A DNA stretch of 64,000 nt from assembly GCA_047967505.1 (NCBI GenBank), contig CM106541.1, one strand, 5' to 3'. Below are positions 22,561-36,200 of the stretch, one piece after another. Under the pieces are notes generated by a model that searched no databases, was not told the DNA's origin, and saw nothing but the letters and a program-made list of their open reading frames with translations. Origin of the DNA: Dipteris shenzhenensis. Lineage: Eukaryota; Polypodiophyta; Polypodiopsida; Gleicheniales. The number at the start of each line of letters is the position of its first letter. Position 1 is the first letter of the stretch. Both the position numbers and the translations under genes were made by a program.

Positions 22561-24000
22561 TGTGAGAGCATCTAAATTGGCCTTTTGAAGAGCGAGTGAG
22601 GAGCTCCCCAATGTCACAATTTCAAGATCAAGGCAGAAGAGGCTCTCGCACTGTGCTGTAGAGGGGAAGGAAAGATTGTGTGAGGAGCTCCCAGACTATG
22701 CAGGGTCCATTATAAGAGGGGATAGAAGTTAGCAGGAAGAGTGCAAGGGAGATAGAAATGATCAAGAGGGATAGAAGATGAAATAGTGAAAGAAATGGAA
22801 TAGTGGAGGCTTGAATTTGCAGTCTGAGTGCAAGGAAGAAAGAAATGGTCCAGAGGGAGAGAATACAAAATAGTGAAGGGAATCGAATAGTGGAGGTTTA
22901 AGTTTGTAGCCTGACTACACTGTCAAGCTGAGAGCCACCACAGTGGTTGGCCCAAATTTTGATTAATTCAAGGGGGCAGTACTACCTTGCATGGTAATGA
23001 GTAGTTAGAGGTGGTGGCATCTAAGATTACCAGCCACGTTTGTGCTGGTGCCTAAGATTCCACCGAGCTGGCAATTCACTACTAGCCACCGCAATGGCCT
23101 ACAATTACTCACCTTCCAGTTACCACCACTAGGCTTGGATGCATGATTGTACTACAAGTGTAGTAAATTACCAGTCACCGATTACCAGTCACCGAGCTTG
23201 CATGCTCAATAGAGTACTAGAGTGCATGGTAATGAGTGATTAGAGGTGATTAGGCTTCATGATTTACTTTTGTGGTAATTACTGCCTAGTGTTGGTGGCT
23301 TTATCAGCCATGTCTATGGTCACTGAGCTAGTAGTTAATTACCAACCACCACAGTTACTCACTTGCCAGTCACCACCACCGAGCTTGCATGCATGATTAC
23401 TATGAGTGTAGTAAATTACCAGTCACCGAGCTTGCATGCTCAGTAGAGTACTAGAGTGCATCGTAATGAGTAATTAGAGGTGATTAGTCTTCATGATTTA
23501 CTTTTATGGTAATTATTGCCCGATGGTGGTGGCTCTCATCATCCACGTCAGTCGTGCCTAAGATTCCATTGGGCTAGCAATTAATTACCAGCCATCGCAA
23601 CGGCCTGATCACCCACCACCAAGCATCTGCTTCATGATTACTAGCCTATCTGGGGTGGTGCCTATGATTCCACTGTGGTGGCCTGCAATTAATATGGATG
23701 GAACCTTGGGCTTCAACCACCACGGTGGCTCAAACTTTATAATATATAAGATTCGTGGCATTTAGCATTTTACTACGTTGCTCTCATCCGCCCTTGCTCT
23801 ACTACTTTGCTCCATATGCTCTGCTACTTTGCTCCACACACCCTCCTCCAGCTCTTTTTTGCCCCTGCTCTACTTTGCTCCATGCTCCGTCCTCCAACTC
23901 TCATTACTCATATGCTCCCCTACTCATCTGCTACTCACCCACTCATCTTCACCACAACTACTACCATTGCCCCTCGATGTACTATGATCCCAATGTTATC
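22561..24000. repeat. non-coding region with a 260-bp degenerate duplication
   Basis: The segment around 23120-23290 recurs at about 23380-23530. Shared phrases include 'gagcttgcatgctca', 'tagagtactagagtgcat' and 'gaggtgattag.cttcatgat'. A related piece occurs at about 33910-33960. The interval also contains a CTTTGCTCC-type low-complexity run (23780-23900). No gene is supported. Confidence 0.65.
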
Positions 24001-26423
24001 TTCCTTCTAATATAAGGTGTAGAAATGCTGGCACTAGTGGACACCCTTTGTTCCTATGGCTAATTCCCCCCATATCTACATGTCACCACCTTAGATGACA
24101 TGCTCACCTCTTGCCTCTTTATGGCTGTGCTGTATGGGTTCCCCCTAGATGTCGATGAAGGCCTTAGGATTTTCACAGCAGAGTACTCTTGACTTGTTGG
24201 GGGGGCCATAATCTGAGTCCTAGCAATGTGCATGGTTTTCGGTCTCTCCATCGTCTCCTCCATTGGCTCCCAAAAACTTTTAATGCAATAAGCTAGGCTG
24301 GCGGCAATACTACGTTGTACAAATTTCCTCTTACTCAATGAGGCTCATAACCACTTAGCAATGGCTGGATGGAATCTTTTGGCCTCTTTAAATGCTCTCA
24401 GCGATCCTTTGGCTCGCTAGATGTAATGTTTTGGTCTCTGAGGCTCTCGGCAATTGCTAAGTTTTTATTACATTTATGTAATCTCTTTTTGTTCAATTTG
24501 AGGCTCTTAGTATACACTATTGTTAATTTTTATATTTTGAATGGTTATGGTCACTAGATGTAATCAATTATTGAGTTTTTATAAATGTAAGATCCTCTAT
24601 TCAATTTTTTCTCAGTACAAGTTGTTAATTTTTATATAACCTATTATTGGATGTAGTTGTATATTTTAATCTATTTTGCTCAATTTTCACTCAAATTGTA
24701 GTTGATTATCTGGATGGCACCACCGGGCCTCCAGTCACCATGGTGGCTTGGAATAATTTTGCCCTAATTTATATTTACTGCAACAAGGACTAAAATACCA
24801 ATAAATTAGGACTACAATTTCCTTGGTTTAGGACCAAAATAGTGCTAAAATAGCTCCAACAACCCACCACTATGGTTGCATGGAGATACATCTAGAAAAA
24901 TACAATCAAACTTTTAAAAAAATCAATTGATGATATGGCCCTTGAGGGGTCCCCTCTAGGGGCAAGGGCCATATCGACATGCAATAAACAATATATAGTA
25001 TGCCATTGGATAGATATGGCATGTCGATATGGCCCAACTCACCTTAACAATGCGGTGGCTATCATAGATCTCCTTTTGTTTGCCAACACGGTGGTCTTCA
25101 TAGACCTCGTCCTGTAATACATAAAAATAGGTAATGAAGCTATAACTACAAGAACTAGCATGGTGGTCGCTCCAAGATAATCTTGAATTCTAGGGGATGA
25201 TAGGTCATCATGCCAAAGACTACGCTAAGGTGATGTTAAGAATGATAGATTGTGTCTCATTATTACACTAAAAACTAGCACAGTGGTCTCTCCAAGCCAA
25301 CCTATGATCTGCATGGGCATGCTATACAAGCAGGTAGCAAAGCTATGGCAAAAGGTTGTGCGATGTGACAGGTGGTCAGGCCAGAGACTAAATAGTGGCA
25401 GTGTTCAAAATGATAGATTGCGTCTCATTATTATGCCAAAAACCAGTGCGGTGGTCTCTCCAAGGCAACCTTAAATTTTAATGATCTACATGGGCGCGTT
25501 GCCCAGTGATAGGTGGCAAAGATATGGCAAAAGGCTACGTGATGATAGGTTGTTAGTAGGCTAGAGACTGCGCTGCATGAACTAGTATAGAGCTGATATG
25601 TGGAGAGCTCTGCAGTGTTCAAAATAAATAGATTGCATCTCATTATTACACCAATGTGGCATCATGACATCGGGAAAATTTTTGGCGAGAGCGCGAGTCC
25701 GTGCAAAATTCAAAATTTCAGCCAAGAGTGCATAGCGTCGTGGCCTCAAAAATAGTTCTATGATTGGCTACACCCAAGCAAACATTGACCCTTGTTTCCT
25801 TCTAGAAAACCCTTAAACAGTAAATTCATTGAGTACTTGAGTTAGCTTGAAAATTTCATGGTCATGCTTCACTTTTTCTAATTATTTCTTCTAATTTCAA
25901 ATTTTCAGATTCTTCAATACAAATGGAATGTGAAGCAGAACCTTCATAAGGAATCGTACAACTCAATAGGTTCACAATGGATTTTCTATGGTATCCCATG
26001 AGGGCAAGGGAGGGGGGTTTTGGGAAGGAGGCACTTATATTAGGGGGAGCCCTTCATAATTTATGCTACCAAACTTAAATTAAAGGGAAAGGGTGGGACA
26101 TGGATCTAGGATACTAAAGAATGCCTAAGAACTTCTATGATCATATGGTTTGTTGTGCAATTGTAATAATGGGTTTATAAACATTTGGACCATTTTGGGT
26201 CTTTCACACTTGGAATTAATAACATGAATTGAAAGTGTAAATATGGATATAAATTAAGCATCCAAAGCATATATTGAAACCCCCATAGTATGAATGCATA
26301 TGTTCTATTCATGTCTTAAAGGCATCATGTATTACAAGGAAGTATGAAATATACGTTGAAAGCATCACGTCTTAAAATCTTGTGCTTTTTTAAAGATAAT
26401 TCCCAGTGCCATGTATTGAAAAT
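24001..26423. repeat. no gene; tandem-like degenerate units at 25.2-25.66 kb
   Basis: Three spaced copies of a phrase like 'gatagattg.gtctcattat' then 'ccaaaaac.ag.g.ggtggtctctccaag' occur near 25240, 25410 and 25625. The rest is AT-rich sequence without recognisable coding. Confidence 0.55.
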
Positions 26424-27053
26424 TGTTAGATATCAATGCTCCACTCTCGTGTAACTACGCGAGAACCAGCTAACTCTACTTGTAAGCCCCCCATATGAGG
26501 AGAAGGCATTTGAGTAGCTCGGTTATCCGGTAGGTCCTAGTTTGGACACTAGATGGGGGCCATGTGTGGCTTGATGGCTGGATGGAGTTGGCACATTGCC
26601 AACTAGGCTACATGCAAGTGCGGTAAGGCATCCCATGACTGACCGCATTGAGGGTAGATGGAGCATTTCTCGAGGTAGCCCACTCTCGATTTGTGGGGCC
26701 CGCTTGGAGCCCCAGATGATCCCGGATGGCTCTGGGCCGAGCAAAGATTGTAGTTCAGTTGCTCTATTTTACGCCACAGTTCTATCATGTAGTCGGTGGC
26801 CTATTTTGGGACCGACCCCCAGTCGACCGTTTTGGGTCGGTGGCCTATTTCGGGACCGACTCCCAGTCGATCGTTTTGGGCAGACTGGGTCAGTCACCCA
26901 ATTGGGTCCAACTGACTATGACTAGTGGCTATATAAGAGCAAGCCCATGAAGCCCATTTCATCACTGGCTATAGCAACCCTGATTCCTTAGCATCCCAGC
27001 CTCTGTCCTCCACTAATTCTAGCATGCCATCAAAGCTTATTTCACAGGAGTGC
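26424..27053 (+). repeat. left LTR of the deleted copia element
   Basis: About 630 bp, starting TGTTAGATATC. It holds two tandem copies of a ~45-bp unit ('ggtggcctatttygggaccg') that is essentially single in the right LTR. It also has a TATA-like 'ctatataaga' near 26930. Confidence 0.8.
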
Positions 27054-27727
27054 ACGGTGACGAAGCGAAGTACAGAAGGCTTGTGGGTAGCTTGATTTAC
27101 TTGTGCAACACGCGGTCAGACATCAGCTTTGCGACTAGTGTTCTAAGCAGGTTTTCCAATAAGCCCCAGGAGAACCATTGGAGGGTAGGGATGCGGGTGC
27201 TAAAATACATCAAAGGCACACTTGACTATCGCATCACCTATACCAAGGGCAACATCTTGACCAGATTCTATAACTCAGATTGGGTAGGAGACGTGGATAG
27301 CAGGAGATAAGTGACAGGTTACTGTTTCTCACTTGGATCTGGGGCTGTGTCATGGGTCAGCAAGAAGCAACCCATAGTTGCTCTTTCTTCTACTGAGGCT
27401 GAGTACAAATCAGCATGCTTTGCTTCTTGCAAGGTAGTGTGGTTGAGGAGGATTTTAGGGGACATGGGTGCAGTGCAAAACAAGCCTACGCAGTTATCAT
27501 GTGACAATCAGAGTTGCATGGCGATTGCAAAGAGCCCTGTGTTCCATGCTCGCACAAAACACATTGAGATTCAATATCACTTTGTACGTGAGCTCATCAT
27601 GGATGGAGAGGTCGATTTGGTGTACTGTCTTACTACAAAGAATGATGCAGACATCTTCATGAAGGCTCTTGGAAGAGACTTGCTGGAGAGGCATCTCCAT
27701 CGACTTGGCATTGGCCCGAAAAAGTAA
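27054..27727 (+). pseudogene. copia pol 3' end (RT thumb/RNase H)
   Basis: The frame reads the end of reverse transcriptase (Y-R-R-L-V-G-S-L-I-Y-L, R-S-D-I-S-F-A) and the copia RNase H. The latter has A-L-S-S-T-E-A-E-Y, C-D-N-Q-S and H-A-R-T-K-H-I-E-I signatures, ending L-G-I-G-P-K-K. An in-frame TAA at 27308-27310 splits it. RNase H would remove the RNA strand during reverse transcription. Everything upstream is missing. Confidence 0.9.
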
Positions 27728-27757
27728 GTTCACTTATGGGTGGACATTGAGGGGGGG

Positions 27758-28341
27758 TGTTAGATATCAATGCTCCACTCTCACATGTAACTACGTGGGA
27801 ACCAGCTAACTCTACTTGTAAGCCCCTCATATGAGGAGAAGGCATTTGAGTAGCTCGGTTATCTGGTAGGTCCTAGTTTGGACACTAGATGGGGGCCATC
27901 TGTGGCCTGATGGCTGGATGGAGTTGGCACACTGCCAACTAGGCTACATGCAAGTGCAGGAAGACATCCCATGACTGATCACACTGAGGGTAGACGGAGC
28001 ATTGCCTGGGCCAGCCCACTCTCGGGTTGCGAGGCCTGTTTGGAGCCCTAGATGATCTCGGATGGCTTTGGGCCGAATGGAGACTGTAGTTCATTTGCTC
28101 TATTTTACGCCACGGTTCTATCGTGTGGTCGGTGGCCTACCAACCCCCTGTTGACCATTTTGGGCAGACTGGGTCGGTCATCCAATTGGGTCCAACTGAC
28201 TACGAGTAGTGGCTTTATAAGAGCAAGCTCGTGAAGCCCATTTCATCACTAGCTACAGCAACCCTGATTCCTTAGCATCCAACCTCCATCCTCTGCTGTT
28301 TCCAGCATGCCATCGAAGCTTCTTTCACAAGAGCACACGGC
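27758..28341 (+). repeat. right LTR of the deleted copia element
   Basis: About 584 bp, clearly homologous to the left LTR over its whole length apart from a deletion of about 45 bp near 28140. It begins TGTTAG immediately after a run of seven G residues. Many single-base differences between the LTRs indicate an old insertion. Confidence 0.8.
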
Positions 28342-29217
28342 TGGGAGGCAATGCCATCTATTATATCAATTCTACAGTAATCAAATTTTTTGATTCTCCA
28401 TACTATCTGCTTTTCTCTTGCGTATGAGATCATGTTATCTGTTGAGCACAGACGTTGTTTTCTTACAAAAACATGTTATGAAATCTTATTCACATGAGTG
28501 TTCTATCTATTGGAAGCATCTTGTATTGGAAGGGATGTGATGAATTCCTTCATATATCTGGCAATGATAAAATGTTTGCAATTTGGATTTGTTTCTATCT
28601 TTAATGCTTGCCTATTTTAGTCAAGTATGAATTCTATGATAGGTCTTGCAATAGCTAAATTTTGGCCTTGGGTGCATGCCACAAAAAGTGTAAGTTAGAA
28701 TGGAGTTGGACACTAGAACAACTCAATAAAAGTGGAAATTTGGTAGTTGATAGCATTTGTTTGAGTGGTACTATGCATATTTCTCATTCTGTTTATCACA
28801 AAATATTCAAAACAATTGGACTGGTGTAAAGTCCAATTTCAAACTAGACTAAATAAAGGTTCAAGAATGATGAATGTTATGCTAATGTGGTTTTCTAAGC
28901 TAGCTTCTGAAACCAAAGTTTAATACAAAGCCAAATACTGAATGAGATTACAAAGGTACTTCCTATGATAAATATTGTGTTGATGATGAATAGTGTGCTA
29001 ATGCAGTTTTTTAAGATAAATTTATAGTAAACCAAAAGTTAGTGGAATAACCAAATACTTTTATGTGCCAAAAGAGCTTCAAAAGAAGCTAGATTCTGTC
29101 AAAGTGCAAATCGTGCTAGCCTAATCCATCACTCAATGAGCATAAAGATCACGGAGGATCAAACCATAGAAGAAAATTCATGAGAGAGACACACGGTAGG
29201 CAATACTCAATCTATTC

Positions 29218-29218
<1 letters not shown>

Positions 29219-29254
<36 letters not shown>
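29219..29254. repeat. (GT)n microsatellite
   Basis: An uninterrupted run of about 17 GT dinucleotides. Confidence 0.95.
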
Positions 29255-29256
<2 letters not shown>

Positions 29257-30126
29257 ACAACAATACATGATAGGCCTCTTATATACAGAGTGCCCTTTGA
29301 ATAGTCAACACATGTGGGATCCTCTGATCCACATCTCTCCTTGTGGATATCCTCAATCCACACTCAATCCACATCTCCACATCTTGTAGTCCACATCCTA
29401 GAGTGGCTACTTTGATTCTTTCCTATACCATACCTTAGCCTCTAATTATGTCCTCATGGCACCACAACTCTCAACACCTCCACTTGGTGCCATGATCCTT
29501 TGGCTCTACTGCAAGGTGGTCAGATGTGAGTTACAAATCCATCACCTCCCCTTAGTGCATGCATTGCTACTTAAGGTGGTCAAGTGTGGTTTTTTTTTAC
29601 AATTCAATACCTCCCCTGAGTGCTGTCATAGCTACTCTCAAGTGGTGAGGTTTGATTTACAAACATGTGGGCTAAAGGTGGCAAGGTTGATGCTTCTCAG
29701 TGCTTGATGTCGATGGCATTCACATCTTTACTTGATGTAGCTTGATGCATGATGCTTTGTTCTTCCATGCACCTTAATGCTTTATGTGTGGATGCCATGT
29801 TCTCATGCACTTATGCTTTTGGCATGCTTTGTGCATTCATGTGTTGATTTGTCATTTGTTGCAAAGGTCTTACCAATTGATTTCTTTTGATATTGGCAGT
29901 GTCTAATTGCTAACAATTACTTTGATTTGACAAGCGCATAGAACTCAAAAAGTCAATCACTTCTTCTATTTGGAGAGTGTCCGAATTCTTTGTGGATTGG
30001 AGGTTACGGCTTGTCGAAGTTTTGATGAAGAAGAGGGGCAATCGATGATGTGGGTTAGGCTATTCACATGCTACTTACAAACTATGCTTGGCAAGAAGCT
30101 GAGTGCTTAGGTGGCATTTAACTGAC

Positions 30127-30246
30127 CCTACCCTTGACCATAAGCTTTAACATGGTTTAACTCAACCACACATTAACCATGGTTTAACTCAACCACACAT
30201 TAACCATGGTTTAACTTAACCACAACTTAACCATGGTTTAACCCAA
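30127..30246. repeat. tandem repeat with ACCATGGTTTAAC
   Basis: About four copies of a roughly 32-bp unit containing 'ttaaccatggtttaactcaa' followed by 'ccacaca'. Confidence 0.85.
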
Positions 30247-31839
30247 CCTTATCTACCATGTGTCATGTCAAGGGATTGCCACATGTCAAAGGTTCAATCC
30301 TCCAAAAAAAAAACTTTGAAGCTTTCTCTGCAACGCTGTGACAGCGACGCGAAAGAGGATAATGGCGATGCGGTGGGCAGGAGCACTATGGGTTTCAAGT
30401 CTGGAGCGTTGCAATGTGGGTTGGAGCTATGGCTAGGCATAGCTGTTCAGGCCGAGAGCTAGTTGTAGATGCGTCGAACTGCTCGTTGAAGACATTGCAA
30501 TCGTTTAGATCTGCAGATTTATGAAGAAGGCTTCTTTCGATGGAGAAGTTGTGAGGCTATCAAACGGACTTAGGAGCGTGGAAGGCAGCCGTGAAATCGA
30601 AGGCAAAGTTGCTCCAAAGCTTGGGAGTAGAGAGGTGGAAAGGTGCAGAAGAGAGATGTAGGTCTGTCTTGTTTATATGCGAGGCGAATGTGAAGCAGGA
30701 CTTTACAGCGAATTTGTGCGAGAGGATGCAAAATTTTAGAGACAGAGGCAGAAAACCGTAGTTGAGATCTTGCTAGCTAGATTGCTTTCTCTCTCCCGAT
30801 GGCTGGCTTGCTCCCTCCCTCCCGCTGAATGGTGCAATAAATTGCACATGAGCCTCCTCCATGTTACCGAATGACCAGCATGGTTTACAATGATTTGCGT
30901 TGTGAAAACTCAACTACGGGGTCAATACAAGGATCGATTAAGGCACACCCTTAGATGATTATAACCCTCTTAGCAAGAAGAGAAGGGCATGGCTTCTTTC
31001 TTGCTCCTGGAATCTCGGCTGCCTTGGTCAGTTGCCTTGGAGAAGCCGTTGTAGATTAGTGGAGATCGTGATGACCAGGGGGCTATAGGACTTCGTAGTT
31101 GTCGGTGGAGTTGTTGCGAGCTAGGGAGCTCTATTGCAAGAAATCAATAGTGTAGGGGTGCAGGAGAAATTCATTAGCGGTGCATAGATAGAAGGCATCA
31201 TCAGGCTAGAAGCTTAGTAAGGACTTGCATTAGCACTTACTAAAGGATGTAGATGGAGGTCTCAGCAAAGAGAGTTCTATCTCTCTCTCAAAACGTAGTA
31301 TCTTGCTCTCTGAATCTCTCTCACAAGGAGATCTCTCACAAATGCTCAAGAAATGAACGAAAAGAATAGATGGAATTCTTTTGTTCAAATTCCGTTCACT
31401 TGCAAGGACTAAAAAGAGCTTCAAATATGTCTTTACACCTTGAAATTTGGATAACACATGAAAAAGTTGCATTAATTTGAAAGGAGATGGGTTTTCATAT
31501 TTTAGTGTATTTTTTGTTTTACCCCTCCCATCCAAAAGACCCCCCCCTTAGGCCTCACATATTATTAAAAATATGTACAAATACTAAAATCTTGCATATT
31601 TTTCAAGGTATATACCTTCTATTTTGTGGGAGGGGGGACATGACAATTTCATATTTTTCCCTTGCATATTTGAAATTTTTAAAGGAAATACATGCATATT
31701 ATATATGGACCTTGTTGTCCCCCGATACCTTGGATTTTGGACGAGGGTAGTAACATATTACATATTGAGTTGGCGCCCCAGACGGCCATCTTGTTACACA
31801 ACTCAAATGGCGTGAGGCTTAGGTGAAAATATGATCATG

Positions 31840-33280
31840 AAGTTTTGCATCCCTTAGACCAATGAGGAAGAGTAGCCATAATCACTCATCCCTTTGCATC
31901 CCTTAGACCAATGAGGAAGTGTAGCCATAATCACTCATTACTCATTGTCTCATGAGGCTCATAGCATGAGTTCAAAAGTTTGATCCTCACAATATATACT
32001 CCTGTAAGGAATCATTTTCCTTCTACTTTACCTCATAGGGTTGGTTAACAAGACCCCATCTGGGACCGGTGGGAGGAAACCCCACTATAAATGTTTTTCT
32101 AAGTGTTTCCCAATTAATTTTCTTTTTAACACTTAGAGCCATGTACCACTAACCTACCTTACCACCATCAAGGTGTAGTCCAAATTCATTGACCTTTTCC
32201 AAGTCACCTAGGTCTCACAAATTTTCTCTAACCTCTCCACATGGGACACTGGATCTCCCTCTCCTAAAAATTTAGTGATAATATTGGAGATGTAATTGGG
32301 ATGCTCCTTGAAGAGCCAGTGTCCCTTTCAACAAAGGTTGGTGGCACGGCCCCCTTCCTAGTGCTACACTAGGATCCTCATAGCCTCATCAATGAATACT
32401 GTTTACAAAGCAAAAGGAGTTGTTGATGGGACTGGCATGGTGACATAGTTAGGAGGCACTAAGGGTGGATTATAAAAGGTCATGGGTTGTGTAGGCATCT
32501 TAGCCCACTAAGACCTAGAATTGGCACTCATGGTGGGCTTGGTCGTACAAACTACACCAATGAGGGCCTAGGCATAGGCATTCGCATTGGTGTATAGGGT
32601 GCCGCCATGGAGTAGGGAGTGCCTTCTAGAACTCCCACCCGAGTTGGGTATAGAGGAGGGCGAGAAGCCATTGTTCTCTAGAGCATGTTCCCCCCAAAGT
32701 CCATATATTCATTTCCTTGCATCTCATGACTTGACAGCCAGAAGTTAGGTATCCTGGGTTTAAAGGTTTTGATAAAGGATGTCTCTCCCTCATAGAATTG
32801 CACATGGGGCCTCCTAATATGCATCGTTGAGGTGGGCATTAGGATACTAGGTGCACTTCCTGATGCAGATGTTGGTGGAGGTCCTGTGACTCCTCAGGCA
32901 CTCTAGTTTGCCTTGCAAAGAGATTGACCAGATCAGGGTCGAAAAAATCAAACCGCCCCATTAAATTTGGAGAGTGCTTCTCTAAGCCATGAGGCTATGG
33001 TTGATGGTGATAGGTGTGGGAGATTGGGGTCTGATAGAGCTAGAGCTAGGAGCTATAGACGCCTTGAGATTTGGGTTTTCACCTGCTTCTACATCGAAGC
33101 TCATTGCATTCTCCAATATCAAGGTGTCCGTGTGTGTGGGACTGTGCATTGAGTATGAACTTAAGTTCAAGATCCCAGAAGGAATTAACACTACGGTGTT
33201 TGTTGGGTTGGGTAGGATGTTATTAGAGATAATGTCCTCTGGCTCTAGTTCAATTCCTAGGACTCTACCAAACCTCAAGT
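31840..33280 (-). pseudogene. Ty3/gypsy-type gag relic
   Basis: The minus strand carries a Retrotrans_gag-like region with frame changes. F-L-G-E-G-D-P-V-S-H-V-E-R-L-E-K-I-C (about 32275-32215) is followed, after a shift, by W-Y-M-A-L-S, I-N-W-E-T-L-R-K-T-F and E-Y-I-V-R-I-K-L-L-N (about 32135-31970). This order is typical of gag capsid domains in plant gypsy elements. Further upstream (33278-32985) a Ser/Pro-rich open frame may be the gag N-terminus. A 50-bp tandem duplication at 31842-31940 repeats the F-L-I-G-L-R-D-A-K coding piece. In-frame stops are frequent and no LTR is recognised. Confidence 0.6.
31842..31940. repeat. 50-bp tandem duplication inside the gag relic
   Basis: Two near-identical copies of a unit containing 'gcatcccttagaccaatgag' and 'gtagccataatcactcat'. 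Confidence 0.9.
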
Positions 33281-36200
33281 GCTTGAGTTCGTCACCCTAC
33301 CAGGCTGCTCTAGGCTTCCTCAATCACTCACTGTTCAATTAAAGCAACGAGTCATTATGTGAGCCTTAAAGTAGCGACTTATAGGTGGTTGTGTTATCTA
33401 GTCGATATGTTGAGTTAACCTTAAAGAAGCGACCCTTTAAAGCAATGACTTCAATATAGCAATGACGTCTTAGCGTAGCGATTGGTTTATAGTAGTAGTT
33501 GTGAGGTTGTAGCATTATACTTAAAGCAACGATTTCAATATAGCAATGACTCTTAATGCGACATGAACCTTAAAGCAGTGTGTTGGATATAATAGTGACT
33601 CCATGGTCGTTGCATTAATCTTAAGGTGGTGAGTTGACTTTGGATATGACACTTGTGAGCTCATTTAATCCAGGTGATAGGTGGGTGATGTAGATGAGTT
33701 GACTAACAATAATTAAAGCAATGGGTCATTGCATTATTAGCGCAACAACTTCGTATTTTCACTGCATTAACTTAATGCAATGACACACAGACTAGCACTA
33801 TCGCCGACTAATGTTTTATGATTCTTTCAGATTTCTAAGTTTCTATGTAAGATTTGAAGACTATAGGGAATGCTACTATTAACATCCATAAACTACAGTC
33901 GTAGAATGCAGGGTAACCAATGATTAGAGGTGATTAGGCTTCATGATTTACTTCAATGGTTGCAGCCATGGAAGGAGTATAGTACAAGCTCATGGGGTTT
34001 GAGCCACAAATATCCCAAGCAGTCACAGGTATGCTTTACTAGGCTTAACATAGATGAAATGAAATACTTGGAAGCCTTTACCAAACATTTTGAAAGTACA
34101 AGGTAAAAATATCTTGAGCAGTAAAAATTTGGAGATAATCAAGTCAAAATATGCACTTATCAGACCAAGAAAATTTAATGACCTTTGAATGCTATAAATC
34201 TCTTTGGCAAGAATGAGATGAGTCATGAGGATCTACATTAGATAGAAATACGATGATAGATGTGGACTAAGCTAATCAATGCCTTTTACCTTTAAGATAC
34301 TATGATAGGAAGGGTGATAATGCCTTACTAGAGTTTATATCATCTAAAAAAAATTCAAGAGGAAGTTCTTATTGTGGTTCAAGCATCTATTCCAAATCAT
34401 AGTTGGATGACCAAGATGGCCTAATTTGGGTGGAAAATCTTGCTCAGATGGCAAGGGATGATAACAGAACTCCTACAATATTCACAAGTCTCCAAAAGTG
34501 GGATTGATCAAGGTGGAAGTGAATGAAATTATTCATTGCTGAAAATTAAGGACTCAAAGTCTTAAAAAGAAGCATGGCTATGATGTTGAAAAATGTATCA
34601 CAATCCCTGATAGGCATGCACATTTGGCTAGACTTGACCCTTCAAGTGAAAATGGATTTTTTAATTACTCACTTGTCTTAAATTTTGACATCCTTTTCTT
34701 TAATTGTGTCTTGACATGGCAAAACTTTCCATGCCAAAATTTACAGAAGATTGACCTTGAAATCATGCTTTCTTCTCTATCTTGTAAAGTTTTATTAACA
34801 ATATCTAGCACAACCCTCTTTGTCATTCCTAAAGGAAGATGATGTTGACATTCTAGACTTCCATTAAGCATTGTTTGGTGAAGATTAGGCTATGGCAATG
34901 TGTGGCCTTCAAGGATTTTCTTTAATGCTATAGTTGCATTTCAGTGCTTCCATGACATTTAGCCCGTAGGCATTTTCATGAATTTAATGAACCATTCTGT
35001 CTTTGACCTCTGCCTAAATGCTCTAGTATGTACCATGTGATAGTCCACTTAACCATTGATATCATCAATTGAAAATGGTTATACCATGGACAATCTTGTT
35101 ATGAGATATGGGTATTGTGGCAAGGACAATGGCTTCGTGCTTGGTTAATGTGTGACTATCTTGAGATGTGTTATTGATATCGAACAACTTTTCACATCTG
35201 TGGGTTGGATAGCTAAATACAAACTTCACTCAAGTCAATATCTTTCTCCTCAAGAAGAACATACAACTCTTACAACTTATCTTATGGGCTGACATTGTAC
35301 ATGCTAATTGAGCACTTTTGCCATTATGACTTGATACTTAGTTGCAACCTAAACCCTAAATTGTACATTTAAGAAAGAGGATACAAAATAATTCTTACAT
35401 GTACAGTGTATAAGCTTAAATACGGGTGTCATATTAGTCTCACAGGGTTTGTAGATAGGGGGTTTTCTAAAAGTCTTTCCCCTTCACTATGAGTGAACCC
35501 CCCATGCTACAGGGTGCCAATAAAGTTAAAAATAGGACAAAACTAAGCCTAACACATGAGCATACCAAAAGCAATATATACTCACAGACACCCCACATTA
35601 ACAACACTCTAAACTATTTTGAAATATTTGATAAGCTAGAATAGCATTTTTAGGCAATTTGGAGTTCAAAGTGTGCATTATGCTATACTAGATTTGAAAA
35701 TAAAGTTGTTTAAAAAGATAATTTATTAGTAATAACTTATAAACCAAGGCACCCAACGTATCACATTCATTTCATTGGCATTCTTAATACTTCAACTTGC
35801 ACTATTTGAAAAATGCATTACAAACTTATACATGTGAATCAAAGAAACTCGCCCATAAAATTTTTTTGGGGTAGAACATGTTTTTCGTCAAATATGATTA
35901 TCTAAACTACACGTACTTAAAGAAGAATCATATATTGAAAAGAGACAATGCATGAAACCCTAAACAATAGCCTTTTGTTATTGTAATGATTGCTCCTCCT
36001 AGCTTTTCTCTTTTTGTCTACATTTTTGTGATGTAATAAGAATGTTTTCCTCAAATCTTACGGTAAAGCAAGGTAAGACATTTTTATTTATGAACAACTT
36101 AAGATGAAGGCAATGTAGGAAAATAAAATTAGATCCAATGTTAATTCCAGTTACAAACCTCCATCTTTAATGAGATAAATTTCTCAAAATCCTACATGAT

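Larger units (their letters stand above)
26424..28341 (+). mobile_element. internally deleted Ty1/copia retrotransposon
   Basis: Two direct LTRs flank about 700 bp that retains only the 3' end of pol. The right LTR is preceded by a polypurine tract (gaggggggg) abutting TGTTAG. The left LTR joins directly into pol with no primer-binding site, so gag, protease, integrase and most of reverse transcriptase are deleted. The 5-bp flank on the left is aaaat. I find no matching duplicate on the right, so the insertion ends may have been reshuffled. Confidence 0.85.
28342..31835. other. no gene recognised
   Basis: AT-rich sequence to about 29.2 kb, then mixed composition. Open frames are short and lack known domains. 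Two simple repeats inside are listed separately. Confidence 0.5.
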
